Part shown: one piece after another, positions 54,669 to 64,000 of the stretch
How the letters are laid out: every line of letters begins with the position of its first letter
Numbering within the stretch: position 1 is the first letter of the stretch
Assembly (NCBI RefSeq): GCF_023053635.1
Contig: NC_086184.1
Location: 14,058,379-14,122,378 of the forward strand
DNA: 64,000 nucleotides
Direction of reading: 5' to 3'
Source of the DNA: Elgaria multicarinata webbii
Lineage: Eukaryota; Chordata; Lepidosauria; Squamata; Anguidae
Notes under the pieces: generated by a model
The model's database searches: none
Told to the model about the DNA's origin: nothing
The model's input: only the letters and a program-made list of their open reading frames with translations
Position numbers and translations under genes: made by a program

Positions 54669-56609
54669 TCTACCACTATTTCCCCAAGCATTGGGCTCTA
54701 CAATGGGACCTATTTAACCATAGGTGAATCCCCTCACTTGAGGCCATCGACCTCTCAGACAACAAAGCCCATTGTCATGATTTCTCTCTGCAGAGAGTAC
54801 TCCTCCATCACTCACATCTGACTGATATCTCCTTTACCTAGAGTTTCTTGTAACCGCATGAACCCATGTTAAACTCAGTAGAAATTGCACTAACTATGCA
54901 AGACTGAAATGTGAGAATAAGGAAAGATCCTACCAGACAAGAGGCAGCTATCTGACATTTTTAAAAGGCCAAATTGAAAGCAATCAACACCCAAGAAAAT
55001 GATGCTGCGTAGGCTGGGGTGATAGCTTAGGATACTATAACGAACCTGGCAAGAGCTGCAGTGTTTTAATGTAAATTAACACAAGATAATCTCTTTGCAT
55101 ATTTAAGTGATGCACTTCAAATTAATTAATACATATTTAAGAGATGTCTCCTTGAACAGCTGTTATTTACTTCCAGAGTTTCTCCACATTAACACGGCTT
55201 GCTTTGTTCTTCTCCGAAGTTATTCATGCTTCTTACAGCACTTTAAGAACTTGCACGGTGTAAAATTGAGCATTCTTTTCTCCCAAAGAGATGAGGCTTT
55301 CTGATAACTTAAGATTTTAACATTAAACATTCAAGCAATTTTCCAAAACAGAAAGGTCAAATCCTACTTACAGCATCTGCTTGCAACAGACAAGCAGATG
55401 CTTAACGCTACTACACAAATACTTGCAGCAGTGAACATGATAAAGGGGAGGCAATCAATCTTCCCCTGTGGATTTTAAAGTCAGATTTACTTTGATGCTA
55501 GCCCACTAAATCCCACAGTTACTGTTTTGTGTCTCATAATTTAAGGCCAAATTATGGGCTGCTCTGCGCTCTTTAAAGTGCTTGGACGTGGGACGTGGAG
55601 CTGTTGTAATTGAACAGAGATGCCATGAAGTATTTGATGCATGTTCTAAATGTCACACATTCAGGAGATGGATGCTTTTCCAGGTGTGTTACCTTCTTGC
55701 TCCTTTGCAGTTCATTTAGACAATGCTGCAGCATGCAAATGCTTTGTTTTTCTAAAGACTTACCCAAACTGCAGTCTTAAATTGGTTTAATAGACATTCC
55801 CTCTCAGCAGGGAACCCTGGGAATTGAAGTTGTGACCAGGGGGTGGGAATGGGGGTGTTGGAGGGAAGAGGAGAAGGAAAGGAACTCTGACAATTCTTAG
55901 AATTCTCACCAAACTACAAATCCCAGGATTCTTTGGTGCTTCTTTAACTACTTGTATAAAACCAATATTAGTTGTGATGTAGTTACCTCCTAAGTGCAGA
56001 ATCATAAGGCTGGAAGAACTCAAAGGTAATCCCCAGCCTTATACTCCAAGGTTAAATCATCTCACATCAATCCATCTTGGACTCCACAAGGCAGATTAAA
56101 GCAGCTGCCTCTGGTAGACAGATTTGGGGCACCGTTAAAGTGTGACAAATGACCAGTTATTTAAGATGATGGTGTTGTTAATGCAGGGGTGGGGGCACAG
56201 TTTAATTTATAACCTGCCTTTGTTCCCTGGAACGTAAAGTGCTATGTGCAGGGTTCGTAGGCAGAGGCCCACCCAGGCACTGACCAGACCCAGACCCGCT
56301 TGGCTTTAGCAAGATTACTGTGCCATATGCCTTTAGACCATGTTTGGGGATTCTCAGCACTTTGAGCCTCAGGTATCAAAATGTTTTGAAATTCCCCATC
56401 TCAGATAAACCTACATAATGTGCCATATGCAAAGGACAGGAGAGAACAAGACCACACTTCAATGCCTGCAGCTGCAGAGGACTTTAAATTTCGTTACTGC
56501 ATGACAGCACTAGGTGGAGCATAATGATTTCCATAATTAGGGATGCAATATAAGCAATGGATGAGCTCACATTCTTGTACTTTTGTTGAGGTGATGCAAA
56601 ACACATGCA
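54669..56609. other. AT-rich unique sequence, nothing recognised
   Basis: No exon recognised. A short inverted pair at 55800-55935 (GGAACCCTGGGAATTGAAGT and CAAACTACAAATCCCAGGAT) may be an old MITE. Confidence 0.3.
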
Positions 56610-56664
56610 GAATTCCTGCTAAGATGTTTTATGTGGGTCACAAGACATAGTCTGAAGGCAGCGG

Positions 56665-56810
56665 CCATCTTATTGAAGCTAAGCTGGGTTGGACCTCGTA
56701 ACTGGCTTGGAGTGGAAGCTGCTGAGGAGCCCAGGTATGCTGCCCTGAGCTCCACGGAAGGAAGGTCAGGTATGAAAACAACAAACAAACAATCTAAACA
56801 AAGTGTAAGA
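56665..56810 (+). mobile_element. SINE-like 3' fragment
   Basis: CTAAGCTGGGTTGGACCTCG, GCCCTGAGCTCCACGGAAGG and GGTCAGGTATGAAAACAACA resemble the 3' part of squamate SINEs, then an ACAAAC tail. Low certainty. Confidence 0.4.
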
Positions 56811-59128
56811 TAAAGAGATCCATACCAGGGGGCTAGATATCCCTCATTTTGAGGCACTGCCCATGACCCTACAAGATATTAGACATCCTTAATTGCAGAA
56901 TGGCCCATATTCAAAATAGTCCCGGCGTGTTTGGCACATGCCTATACATTCGTCACCCAGTGGCTGCCATATCAAGTGACGCGTTGCACGTGTGAAACAG
57001 CCACCACAGACAGAACTTTTGTATTATGAGACATCACCTCATTTCATGTGACTTTTCACTGAAGGCAGTTCACACATTCAGCTACAAGTCATCAGACAAT
57101 GAACACTGACGTCTACTTCAGACGTTACCATCGTAGCTCATACACAATGCTGGCACCCAGACATGGCAGTAATTACTGCATATAAAACAACACTGATTAA
57201 GATGCTGGGCTCCACTGAAACCATTTTGTCTAGACAACTCCAGTGGCACCAGCAGCTGGAGTTGTTGAGTCAACTGAGTATAGAAGAAGGAATCAAGTAA
57301 TCTTATTTTTCCTTGTGAGTTAAGTGAGTATAAAAGAACCAATCAAGTAATCTTATTTTTCCTTGTTAACTTGCATCACTGTAGTAACACATTATAGCTT
57401 CACCTTCCCAATAATGAATGAATGTGACTTCTAGCAAGTCAGCATCTGTAAAATCACAACTATCATCACCCCTGAACAGTCATTATCAGCGTCTCTAATG
57501 CAGTTTCCAAATGCCTTCCTAGAATTGTATTCGCAACACTTGAAAAACATTAGGCTGTTTATTAGCTGACGTCTAGGGCTCCAATAAAAGGGTTTTCTCA
57601 AAATACAGTTTCAAAGCTGGTGATAATTTCATCGGAAAAAATGCAGCATGACGAGAAAACTTCTGAAGTGGGGGGTGGGGGGAGAGGCCGGAGACACAGA
57701 AGAGTCAAAACTTCTCCCTAAGCTGAGAACACAGGAACTGGTGTTTTAAAGCAGGGCTAGGCAGACTTCGGACTGCCCGGATCTACTTTGATTTTGACTC
57801 TAACCCCAATCACTGCAACATAGAGCCAGCTGCAAAATGATGGCTTCATGGGAAGAACCTGTTGAAGCCCATGAATCACACACTGAGATAATACAAGTAA
57901 AATTTTATATCTGTTGCCACAAATCAGGGATTCGAACACCTTACTTGTGGGGTGAAATAATTAAAGAATACTTTTTAAATGTTTGCTATTGGTAACAAAA
58001 TTGAGAGCTTGAAATCCTTGCTGATTTGGTGCATGGAAATCATTCAGCGATCTATGAGTAGATCTGATGGAATTTACCTTCTGCTCAGTCATTTAAAGAA
58101 TTGCACCGTGTGAGCTTTCTGTATAATGTGCTTTTATACAACTTTAAGTTGTATTACCTTCCCCCTGTATTTTTCCTCTCCAAGAGCCATGGGCTAGAAC
58201 AGATGTATCCCAGCACCACCAAGTGAATATACCCAGCCAGGAAAGACTGGAGATGGCTTAGAACGAAGCTGCTCTGGCCAACCCCAGCCAAATGACCTAG
58301 GAAGATATCATAGCTGATGATACTGAAGGCCACTGAAAGGTCCAGAAGAACAAACAGGGTAACACACTCCCACCCACCACCCCTCAATACATCCATTTCC
58401 TAGTGTAAGGCATCTACTAGGGCAACCAAGGCTCATTCTTTACCAAGACTAGACTCAAAGCAAGATCAGAACAGATCTAAATAACTGTGCTCAATTCGCT
58501 TGGTGTTCAGATGCTGCCACCTTCTCCAGGACCTTGCTCAAGAAAGGAACATTACAGGGCAATAATTATCCAGGACCACAGGGTCCAAGTTAGACTTTTT
58601 TCAACAGATGGCCATGAAATCCCAATTTGAGTATTGTGAGAAGGCACGGGCGGGAGGTGAACCTGGGGATTTGCCACACAGACTCAAGAGCAATCTGCAG
58701 TCAAACTCCATATATTTCCGAACTTGCAATGTGATTAGCGGACCCCAAAAAACACATTCAACAGCATGCATATATATATGAAAGAAGTGTATAAAAAAAT
58801 GCAGACAAATATGCTTTAATCAATGGGAAAAGAATGTGTCCTTTTTAAAGATGTGCACAACTGATGTGTATATTTTGAAAAATACACATGAAAACATGCA
58901 CGGATTCTCATGCAAAAAGCGGGTGGGGGGAAGCTTGCAATTTGATATAGACTTTTGAGATGGAATTTTGAAAAGCTTGCTGAGCTCAAGTTTTGCCGAT
59001 TTGCACATCCCTAATTTGTATGCAGCAGAACTTGCACGGGGTAATTTCAGTGGATCTGCTCCTTAGTGGATCTCTGCATTTAGGATTGCTCTGCCCACGA
59101 CACAACAGTAAAGTTACTTGGTACATAG
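56811..59128. other. Unique and lightly repetitive sequence
   Basis: A direct duplication of about 35 bp (GAATCAAGTAATCTTATTTT versus CAATCAAGTAATCTTATTTT) lies at 57288-57365. GGGCTAGGCAGACTTCGGAC at 57754 resembles 16915. No gene recognised. Confidence 0.3.
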
Positions 59129-59134
59129 TTTATT
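59129..59134 (-). promoter_or_regulatory. Candidate poly(A) signal for the BtpA-family gene
   Basis: The minus strand reads GCAATAAACTATG, with the hexamer AATAAA at 59134-59129, about 670 bp past the stop codon. Confidence 0.35.
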
Positions 59135-59552
59135 GCAAAATTCCTATTTCCTACATTTGTTTACCCGGTTTTCTGATGGAGTTCTCTCCCCTCACCTCCT
59201 TCATCACTGCAACCCTGTAAATATCATTCCTATTTGCCTGAACTTCTGACCAGCAGGTAAGGCAGCGATTCCAAAAGGTAAGGCACACTGATGTGCTGCT
59301 AAGATGGGCCACTATTCTACATCTCTCGTGGTGGGGAAGACCTGCCAGAACTTGAGTCCCTCCTGGCATCAGACTATAAGAGAAGCAACACCATCCTGAG
59401 AGAGGCAATAAGGTCGTAACAGGATTCCCTGACATAAGGACTGCTACAGCTGCCAGGTGAAGAGGACCCTCAGAAGCGGCATCACTCTCTGGAAAAAAAA
59501 CCAGCCTTTACCTGACTGGGTGAAGAGCAGGGCGAACGCTGGAAGACAATAA

Positions 59553-59640
59553 TATCTATTTTTATTTATTTTATTATTTATTTATTACATTTTTATACTG
59601 CCCAATAGCCAAAGCTCTCTAGACTATTCTCCAGGAGTGA
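59553..59640 (-). mobile_element. LINE 3'-end fragment
   Basis: TTTATTTATTACATTTTTAT, ACTGCCCAATAGCCAAAGC: the last part of the L2-like element, within the presumed 3' UTR of the BtpA-family gene. Confidence 0.7.
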
Positions 59641-59804
59641 AGATTTGCAGGTAGAGTGCAGTGTGCCTCTAACGTTTTATCCAGGAAAAAAGTGTCACCC
59701 CAAGTATCAAACATTTGGATAATACTACGGTAAGGCATTTGGTAAGGTTGCACTATAGGATACAACTTGAGCAGCACAAGGATTCTGTATGCTTGCAGCA
59801 GATG

Positions 59805-60004
59805 CTAACAATTTCCCTCTCGCAGTTTACCGGTATGATCCATGAACCTCTTGACACGATCTGGATCAATGTTATTTGCCCAATATCCTCCTTTCTTAAA
59901 ATAGGAACCAATGATTAAGGCATTTGCACCCAGATAGTTCTTCACGTTCTCCAAAGTGACTCCAGATCCAACCAGCACTGGAATCTTCACAGCATGTCCA
60001 ACTT
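59805..60004 (-). CDS. BtpA/F13E9.13-family protein, last coding exon
   Basis: After an acceptor (TTTCACTTTCTCTAG) the exon begins at 60004 with two bases of a split codon, then encodes 65 residues ending at a TAG at 59805-59807. The sequence includes VKIPVLVGSGVTLENVKNYL and ALIIGSYFKKGGYWANNIDP, then DRVKRFMD. These are the last strands and phosphate-binding loops (GSGVT, GSYFK) of the BtpA TIM barrel. The family includes BtpA of cyanobacteria (photosystem I stability), SgcQ of E. coli and F13E9.13 of nematodes. The vertebrate function is unknown to me. I recall members in fish, frogs and sauropsids but none in human. The 5' exons are not visible, so the gene is partial. The ending KLREGNC and the open frame suggest it is not a pseudogene. 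Confidence 0.85.
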
Positions 60005-60346
60005 CTAGAGAAAGTGAAATGAGAAAACACATAATAAACCCTGTGAAGCAGGCAAGTTGAGGCCATGGTTGTTTTACACACAACAGTACCATACACTGCA
60101 CTAGTGTTGCATGTTCATTTGAAGTATGGATTTCAGTTGATAGTTCTACCTTTGTTGAAGGTTTAAGAGACATAGGCCCTGTTCAAATGTACATATCACA
60201 GCTTAACAAGCAGAGATATGCATGAGCCGTGCATCTGCCTCTTTCATCCTCATACTACTCCTCTCTTGCTCGGCACACTATGACTGAAGACTTTCTACAT
60301 TAATTAACCATAGTCAGTCATTACTTGTAAACAGAGGAACTGTGGT
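60005..60346 (-). other. Intron upstream of the BtpA-family last exon
   Basis: No further exon of the family recognised. GGCCCTGTTCAAATGTACAT at about 60175 resembles the left end of MITE family P4. Confidence 0.4.
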
Positions 60347-60436
60347 TACTGGGATTGGAACAATCCAGGATCTTACACCAACTTCAAACATTGGTTTAAT
60401 ATTCTGGTTTGTTCCAATCCTAGTAACCATTGTTCA
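60347..60436. repeat. Inverted repeat in an intron
   Basis: CTGTGGTTACTGGGATTGGA and ACAATCC are mirrored by GGTTTGTTCCAATCCTAGTA and ACCATTG. Probably the core of a MITE running from about 60175 to 60500. Confidence 0.7.
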
Positions 60437-61979
60437 CTCTTCCCTTCTCACAGTATGCTGTGATTAACCCAGATGTCTTCAACAAATCATCCTACTTATA
60501 GCTAAGCGATTACAAATAGTCTTAAAGGTCGTCCCAACAGAGATACATCTACGGCTGATATCATGATCACTCACACTAAACCAATAAGATAGCAATATAA
60601 GGAGGTGGTGGACATCTGGTTAAACCCGGTCTTGAGAAGCCAAAGAAGTCTCAAAAGTATCAGTGCAGGCCTAGCACTGATTCAGTTGTTAACTAAAAAA
60701 AAGGATCTGGGAGTGGGGAGCAGCGTTGTTCATTTCCACCCACCCCATTTGCTGTGTTCAAAAGGGTTGTGCACTTTGTTACCCATGCAATTACCCCCAA
60801 ATGCAAAATAGAATAAAATAAAAATAATGAGTGCACAAAGGGGGGGGGGGAACCATTTTGGTAAGGTAAAGCGCTAAGGGAAGCGTTTGCATAAACAAAT
60901 CCACCCACCATCCAATATGCACAGAGCTCTGTTCAAGCCCAGCAGGGAACCAGGAATTTGCTTCTTTGATAGCAAGCAATACAATGCCTTCAGGATTGTC
61001 TAAACTCTGTATAAATACCAGGACCTGGGCCTTTTGTCCTTGCTGGCCAGCAAGGAAGACCAAGCTGGTGCTAGCCTGCCTATTGTATTTTTTAAAGTTA
61101 TTTGAATAATCAGAAACAGCCAGCAAATACGGCAACAAGGGCGTAGAGCTCCTCAGCTCCAACTTCCTATGACCAATGCCCCAAAAGCATAACAATGTTG
61201 GAAACTGATATAATATGATCTCACCCTCCTCCCTTTTCTGTTTAGCTTGCAAAGTGACAAGTGATCAGATCAAAACATAAATTGGCATAAGCCGTTCAAT
61301 GGGCTTATTTTGTAATATGATGAAAGGAATCCAATTGTGTCTACACTTAAGCAGCAGCAGGGGTTCCAGTGGCACAGACAGGCTCAATTTGCTGTCACAG
61401 AACTCCGTAATAAGACAATAAAACCCACCCTTGTTTGCTTCCCTTTCACCATTCAGAATTGCAGCACGAGGGTGCAGCTATATAGGTTACCTCTGGAAAA
61501 AGTCGAGTCACTGAGGAAACACTGAGGCACAATTATAGTATGGGCTCCCTCCCACCCCCAATATAGGCATACAGAAGCATTATTTGGTGGATTGCTTTCT
61601 TAATCTTTCCTTCATCCCACTTTCCAGTACTTCAAAGGAGAAGTTTAAAAAAAATCTCAAGTTTGATTTGTGCTCTAAACACCCTAATTTTATGCCAAGG
61701 AGATTACATTTCTTCCAAATTATGCACATTACAGATTATACATCCTGACTGTGAGCTAACTATTTCTAAGGATTTAGAATGCTATGCAAAGAACCTGGGT
61801 GGCAAAGGCAAAATAAGAAGGGAAGGATGGGAAAGGAGGCAGGGAATTGGCTCAAACTCTGTTTTCCTGGCTACTGGGAGTCCTCCTTATGGGTCAGTCT
61901 GTTTTGGAGCCATCAGCTATTTTTCTTCTGTAGCCCAGAGAGCCAAAATCTTCTATTTCCTCACCTTTAAGCTATTTAG
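60437..61979. other. Intronic or intergenic sequence, no exon recognised
   Basis: A 153-codon minus-strand frame (60791-61252) includes a poly-proline stretch from a G run and shows no family signature. I treat it as chance. Confidence 0.3.
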
Positions 61980-62105
61980 ATCAGTGGTGGGGGTCCTGTG
62001 CCCCTCCAGACTGCAACTCCCATAATTCCTGGCTCCCACTGACCATGTTGGCCGAGGGTGATAGAAGTTTGAATAACATCTGGAGGGACACAGGTTCTCC
62101 ACACC
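61980..62105. repeat. Palindromic MITE, family P1
   Basis: GGTCCTGTGCCCCTCCAGAC and TGCAACTCCCATAATTCCTG are mirrored by ATAACATCTGGAGGGACACA. A typical copy with TGACCATGTTGGCCGAGG in the centre. Confidence 0.8.
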
Positions 62106-62329
62106 TGATTTAGACTATAACTTATTACAAAGAAAAATGGCTCTAACTGCAAAATTAGGCTGCACATTAGAAAGAATTTTATAATTGTCAGAGCAGTGGA
62201 GCACTGAAATACATTGTCTAGACTTGAGTGATGGTAGATTCTGTAGCAATGGAGGTCTTGAAAAGCATATTGGATACATGGTTGGATTTGGTTAGATCAG
62301 GGTTTGGAAACATGTGGCCCTCTACATCA

Positions 62330-62500
62330 GTGGTTCCCAAACTTTTTCAGGTCACCGCCCCCTTGGTTCCACAAACTCATGCCCAGCGCCACCCTACCCT
62401 ACCCTATAAAAATCATTATTCGGAATAGTGGTTTTCAACGACCCACCAAGGAAGATAATAACAATAAAATTCAAAACAGTAACAATTAATTGAATACTTT
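62330..62500. mobile_element. hAT-like DNA element, one end
   Basis: CAGTGGTTCCCAAACTTTTT is a well-known type of hAT terminal inverted repeat. AGTGGTTTTCAACGACCCAC follows. The opposite end is not clear. Confidence 0.6.
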
Positions 62501-62604
62501 ATTCAAAATCCAATTGGTGTGCCCTGCCATGCTGGCTGCAAACAGAGGCGTTCGCTCTCGTTTCCCTCCCTCCCTCGGCAAGCCTGGGGCAGGTGCTTCC
62601 CATT

Positions 62605-62668
62605 TAGAGGGGATTCTAGGAGTTGAAGGACTTTTTTCTGTCTAAGCATGCATAAAATTGTGCCTTTA
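62605..62668. repeat. MITE family P2, half copy
   Basis: GATTCTAGGAGTTGAAGGAC and TCTGTCTAAGCATGCATAAA are the right arm of the family. Confidence 0.65.
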
Positions 62669-62981
62669 ACTTATCATGTCACACTTGCATGAATACAAGA
62701 ATCAAATAGGATTTCCTTCTTCAGTGGAACACACTTACTTAAGAGTAAGCACCATTTTGTTATAGGAAAGGATAATGTATTTTAATTAAAATCTTAAAAT
62801 AATTATCTGCCACCTGGTACAGAGCTTTCCTATGGAAAATCTGGCTGGGACTGAAGTAGAGGGGCACTAATTTTACTGTACTTATTGTCTTTAAATATGG
62901 TTAAATATCCCACAGTTACCTTGCTATTCTATTTCTACAATTCATTTTCTCCTGTCTTTTCTTCACCCTCTCTTCGTTTTC

Positions 62982-63074
62982 AGGCTGAATCCTATGCACA
63001 TTTACCTCAGAGTAAGTTCTATTGATCTCAGTGGGGCTTACTTCTAAGTAGACATACTTAGGATTGTGTTGCAG
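62982..63074. repeat. Palindromic MITE, family P3
   Basis: GGCTGAATCCTATGCACATT and TACCTCAGAGTAAGTTCTAT are mirrored by GGGGCTTACTTCTAAGTAGA and CATACTTAGGATTGTG. Confidence 0.85.
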
Positions 63075-63339
63075 CTCTGTTTTTATGGTGACACAAGATA
63101 CACACATACCATGTTTACCAAAAGAACGCTTGAAAAAAGGGGGTTGGACACCCTGAAATAAGCAAGGGCAGATAGGAAAGGTTTCAGCAAGCATTCTGGA
63201 AAAAGGTGCTGCTGAATCTTCTTTAGCCAGGAAGGACCTAGGGAATTGCAATTCTCTCTCCCTCCCCCTTTTCTTTTCTCTCCCAATCCTGTTGTAGTCC
63301 AGATTTTTTGGGGGGTGGGAGCACACACACAGACACACA

Positions 63340-63341
<2 letters not shown>
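63075..63341. other. Sequence before the CT repeat, no gene recognised
   Basis: Long minus-strand frames here run through the CT/GA microsatellite and are not supported as coding. Confidence 0.3.

Positions 63342-63379
<38 letters not shown>
63342..63379. repeat. (CT)n microsatellite
   Basis: About 19 CT dinucleotides next to a C-rich run. Confidence 0.95.
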
Positions 63380-63383
<4 letters not shown>

Positions 63384-63788
63384 CCAACCCCCCCTCCAAG
63401 CCCCCCCCTCTCTCCAACCCCCCCTCCCTCCAAGCCTCACAATAGCTGCTGGGCTGATTACGACAGAAGGGCAGCAGCTCAGAGGGGAGATGGCCCCAAT
63501 CTGCAACTCCTGACAGGGGAAGGGAGCCTGGTGATACCTTACAGCAGCACAAACAGTCCTGTTCCCCACCCAGCCTGCTGGCTGACTGCTGTTCTTGGCA
63601 GCTGCTCTGCCGCCCGCCATCCTCCACATGCTCCTTCCTCTCCGCCACATGGATGCTGCTCCCACCTTGTGCAGCAACTATCGCGAGAGGTCTGCCGGGG
63701 CAGCTTGTAGGAGGGAGCAGCTCTGACCAAGAGCGAGCGAGCGAGCGGCAGCGGTGGCTCCAGCAGGAAAGAAGCCCTGGGCCCTCCT

Positions 63789-63848
63789 AGGCAGGAGAAG
63801 AGTGGGCAGAGCAGCTGAATTCGCCGCTGTTTCCTGCTCTGCTGCCTC
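63789..63848. repeat. Duplicated block, copy 1
   Basis: GAGCAGCTGAATTCGCCGCT and GTTTCCTGCTCTGC, repeated with changes about 148 bp further on. Confidence 0.85.
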
Positions 63849-63936
63849 CTGTGGGCGCTTCCCCCACCCCCTACTTCTGGTGGGGCCTCTGTGGGCTTGA
63901 GATAGGAGAAGAGAGCGGATGCGTGAGTGAGAAAGT

Positions 63937-63997
63937 CCTTCCTGAGCAGAAGCGGTGTGGGGAGAGCAGCTGAATTTGCCGCTCTTTCCTGCTCAGT
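63937..63997. repeat. Duplicated block, copy 2
   Basis: GAGCAGCTGAATTTGCCGCT then CTTTCCTGCTCAGT. The repeat may continue past the window edge. Confidence 0.85.
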
Positions 63998-64000
63998 CCC

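Larger units (their letters stand above)
63560..64000. promoter_or_regulatory. Moderately CpG-rich region, possible promoter edge
   Basis: Scattered CpGs (GAGCGAGCGAGCGAGCGGC at 63731, TTCGCCGCTG at 63819, AGAGCGGATGCGTGAG at 63911) and GC-rich text distinguish this stretch from the AT-rich DNA to its left. It contains a duplicated block (63789-63848 and 63937-63997). It could be near the start of a gene running in either direction; no start site or exon can be fixed. Confidence 0.35.

Noticed and set aside
56567-56857. A 96-codon minus-strand frame
   Set aside because: It overlaps a SINE-like fragment and has no recognisable features.
60791-61252. A 153-codon minus-strand frame in the intron of the BtpA-family gene
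   Set aside because: No domain recognised; part of it is a homopolymer run translated as poly-proline; no splice sites of note.
62916-63677. A 253-codon minus-strand frame near the right edge
   Set aside because: It runs through a CT/GA microsatellite (RERERE translation) and a P3 MITE, so it is low-complexity and repeat sequence rather than a protein.
1-64000. CRISPR array, operon or other prokaryotic system
   Set aside because: The tandem repeats present are microsatellites and a minisatellite; spliced genes and SINEs show eukaryotic DNA.
1-64000. Endogenous retrovirus or LTR element
   Set aside because: I saw no paired long terminal repeats and no gag, protease, integrase or envelope signature. 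All reverse-transcriptase traces are of non-LTR type.
34691-64000. Cyclin E1 (CCNE1), expected next to C19orf12
   Set aside because: No cyclin-box residues found in any frame; the gene probably lies beyond the window.

Overview
The window is vertebrate nuclear DNA, most likely from a squamate reptile (lizard). The evidence is a Sauria-type SINE with a BovB-like tail, a BovB LINE 3' end, several CR1 and L2-like LINE 3' ends, tRNA-derived SINEs, and many palindromic MITE-like DNA elements. It also holds the PLEKHF1-C19orf12 gene pair, which are neighbours on human chromosome 19q12 in the same relative orientation. I cannot fix the species.

Three gene loci are supported. PLEKHF1 (about 4.5-5.3 kb, plus strand) is intact in one coding exon. 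C19orf12 is present twice in tandem on the minus strand. Copy A (coding exons at 18455-18729 and 19716-19902) encodes 144 residues. Copy B (29886-30151 and 30721-30896) encodes 141 residues. Both share the same phase-1 intron position. Copy B looks like the conserved ortholog, with a CpG island at about 32.7-33.3 kb as its probable promoter. Copy A is a diverged but open paralog (about 66% identical to B by my own count). The last coding exon of a BtpA/F13E9.13-family TIM-barrel protein lies at 59805-60004 on the minus strand. Its other exons are presumably beyond the right edge or unrecognised.

Layout: 1-4.4 kb is repeats plus unique sequence. 4.5-6.4 kb is PLEKHF1 and its 3' flank. 6.4-18 kb is repeat-rich intergenic DNA. 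18-34 kb is the C19orf12 tandem pair, laced with MITEs and LINEs. 34-44.5 kb is repeat-dense and holds a GC-rich palindromic hAT-like element and a LINE 3' UTR minisatellite. 44.5-59 kb is AT-rich with few repeats and no recognisable gene. 59-60 kb is the BtpA-family terminal exon, followed by its upstream intron. 63.3-64 kb is CT-repeat and moderately CpG-rich sequence that may approach a promoter.

Nothing suggests operons, CRISPR or other prokaryotic systems, and I saw no retroviral element. The most notable points are the C19orf12 duplication, the BtpA-family exon, and the 621-bp palindromic GC-rich transposon. PLEKHF1 (endosome/lysosome) and C19orf12 (mitochondria/ER) act in different compartments and are linked here by conserved synteny rather than by a shared pathway.
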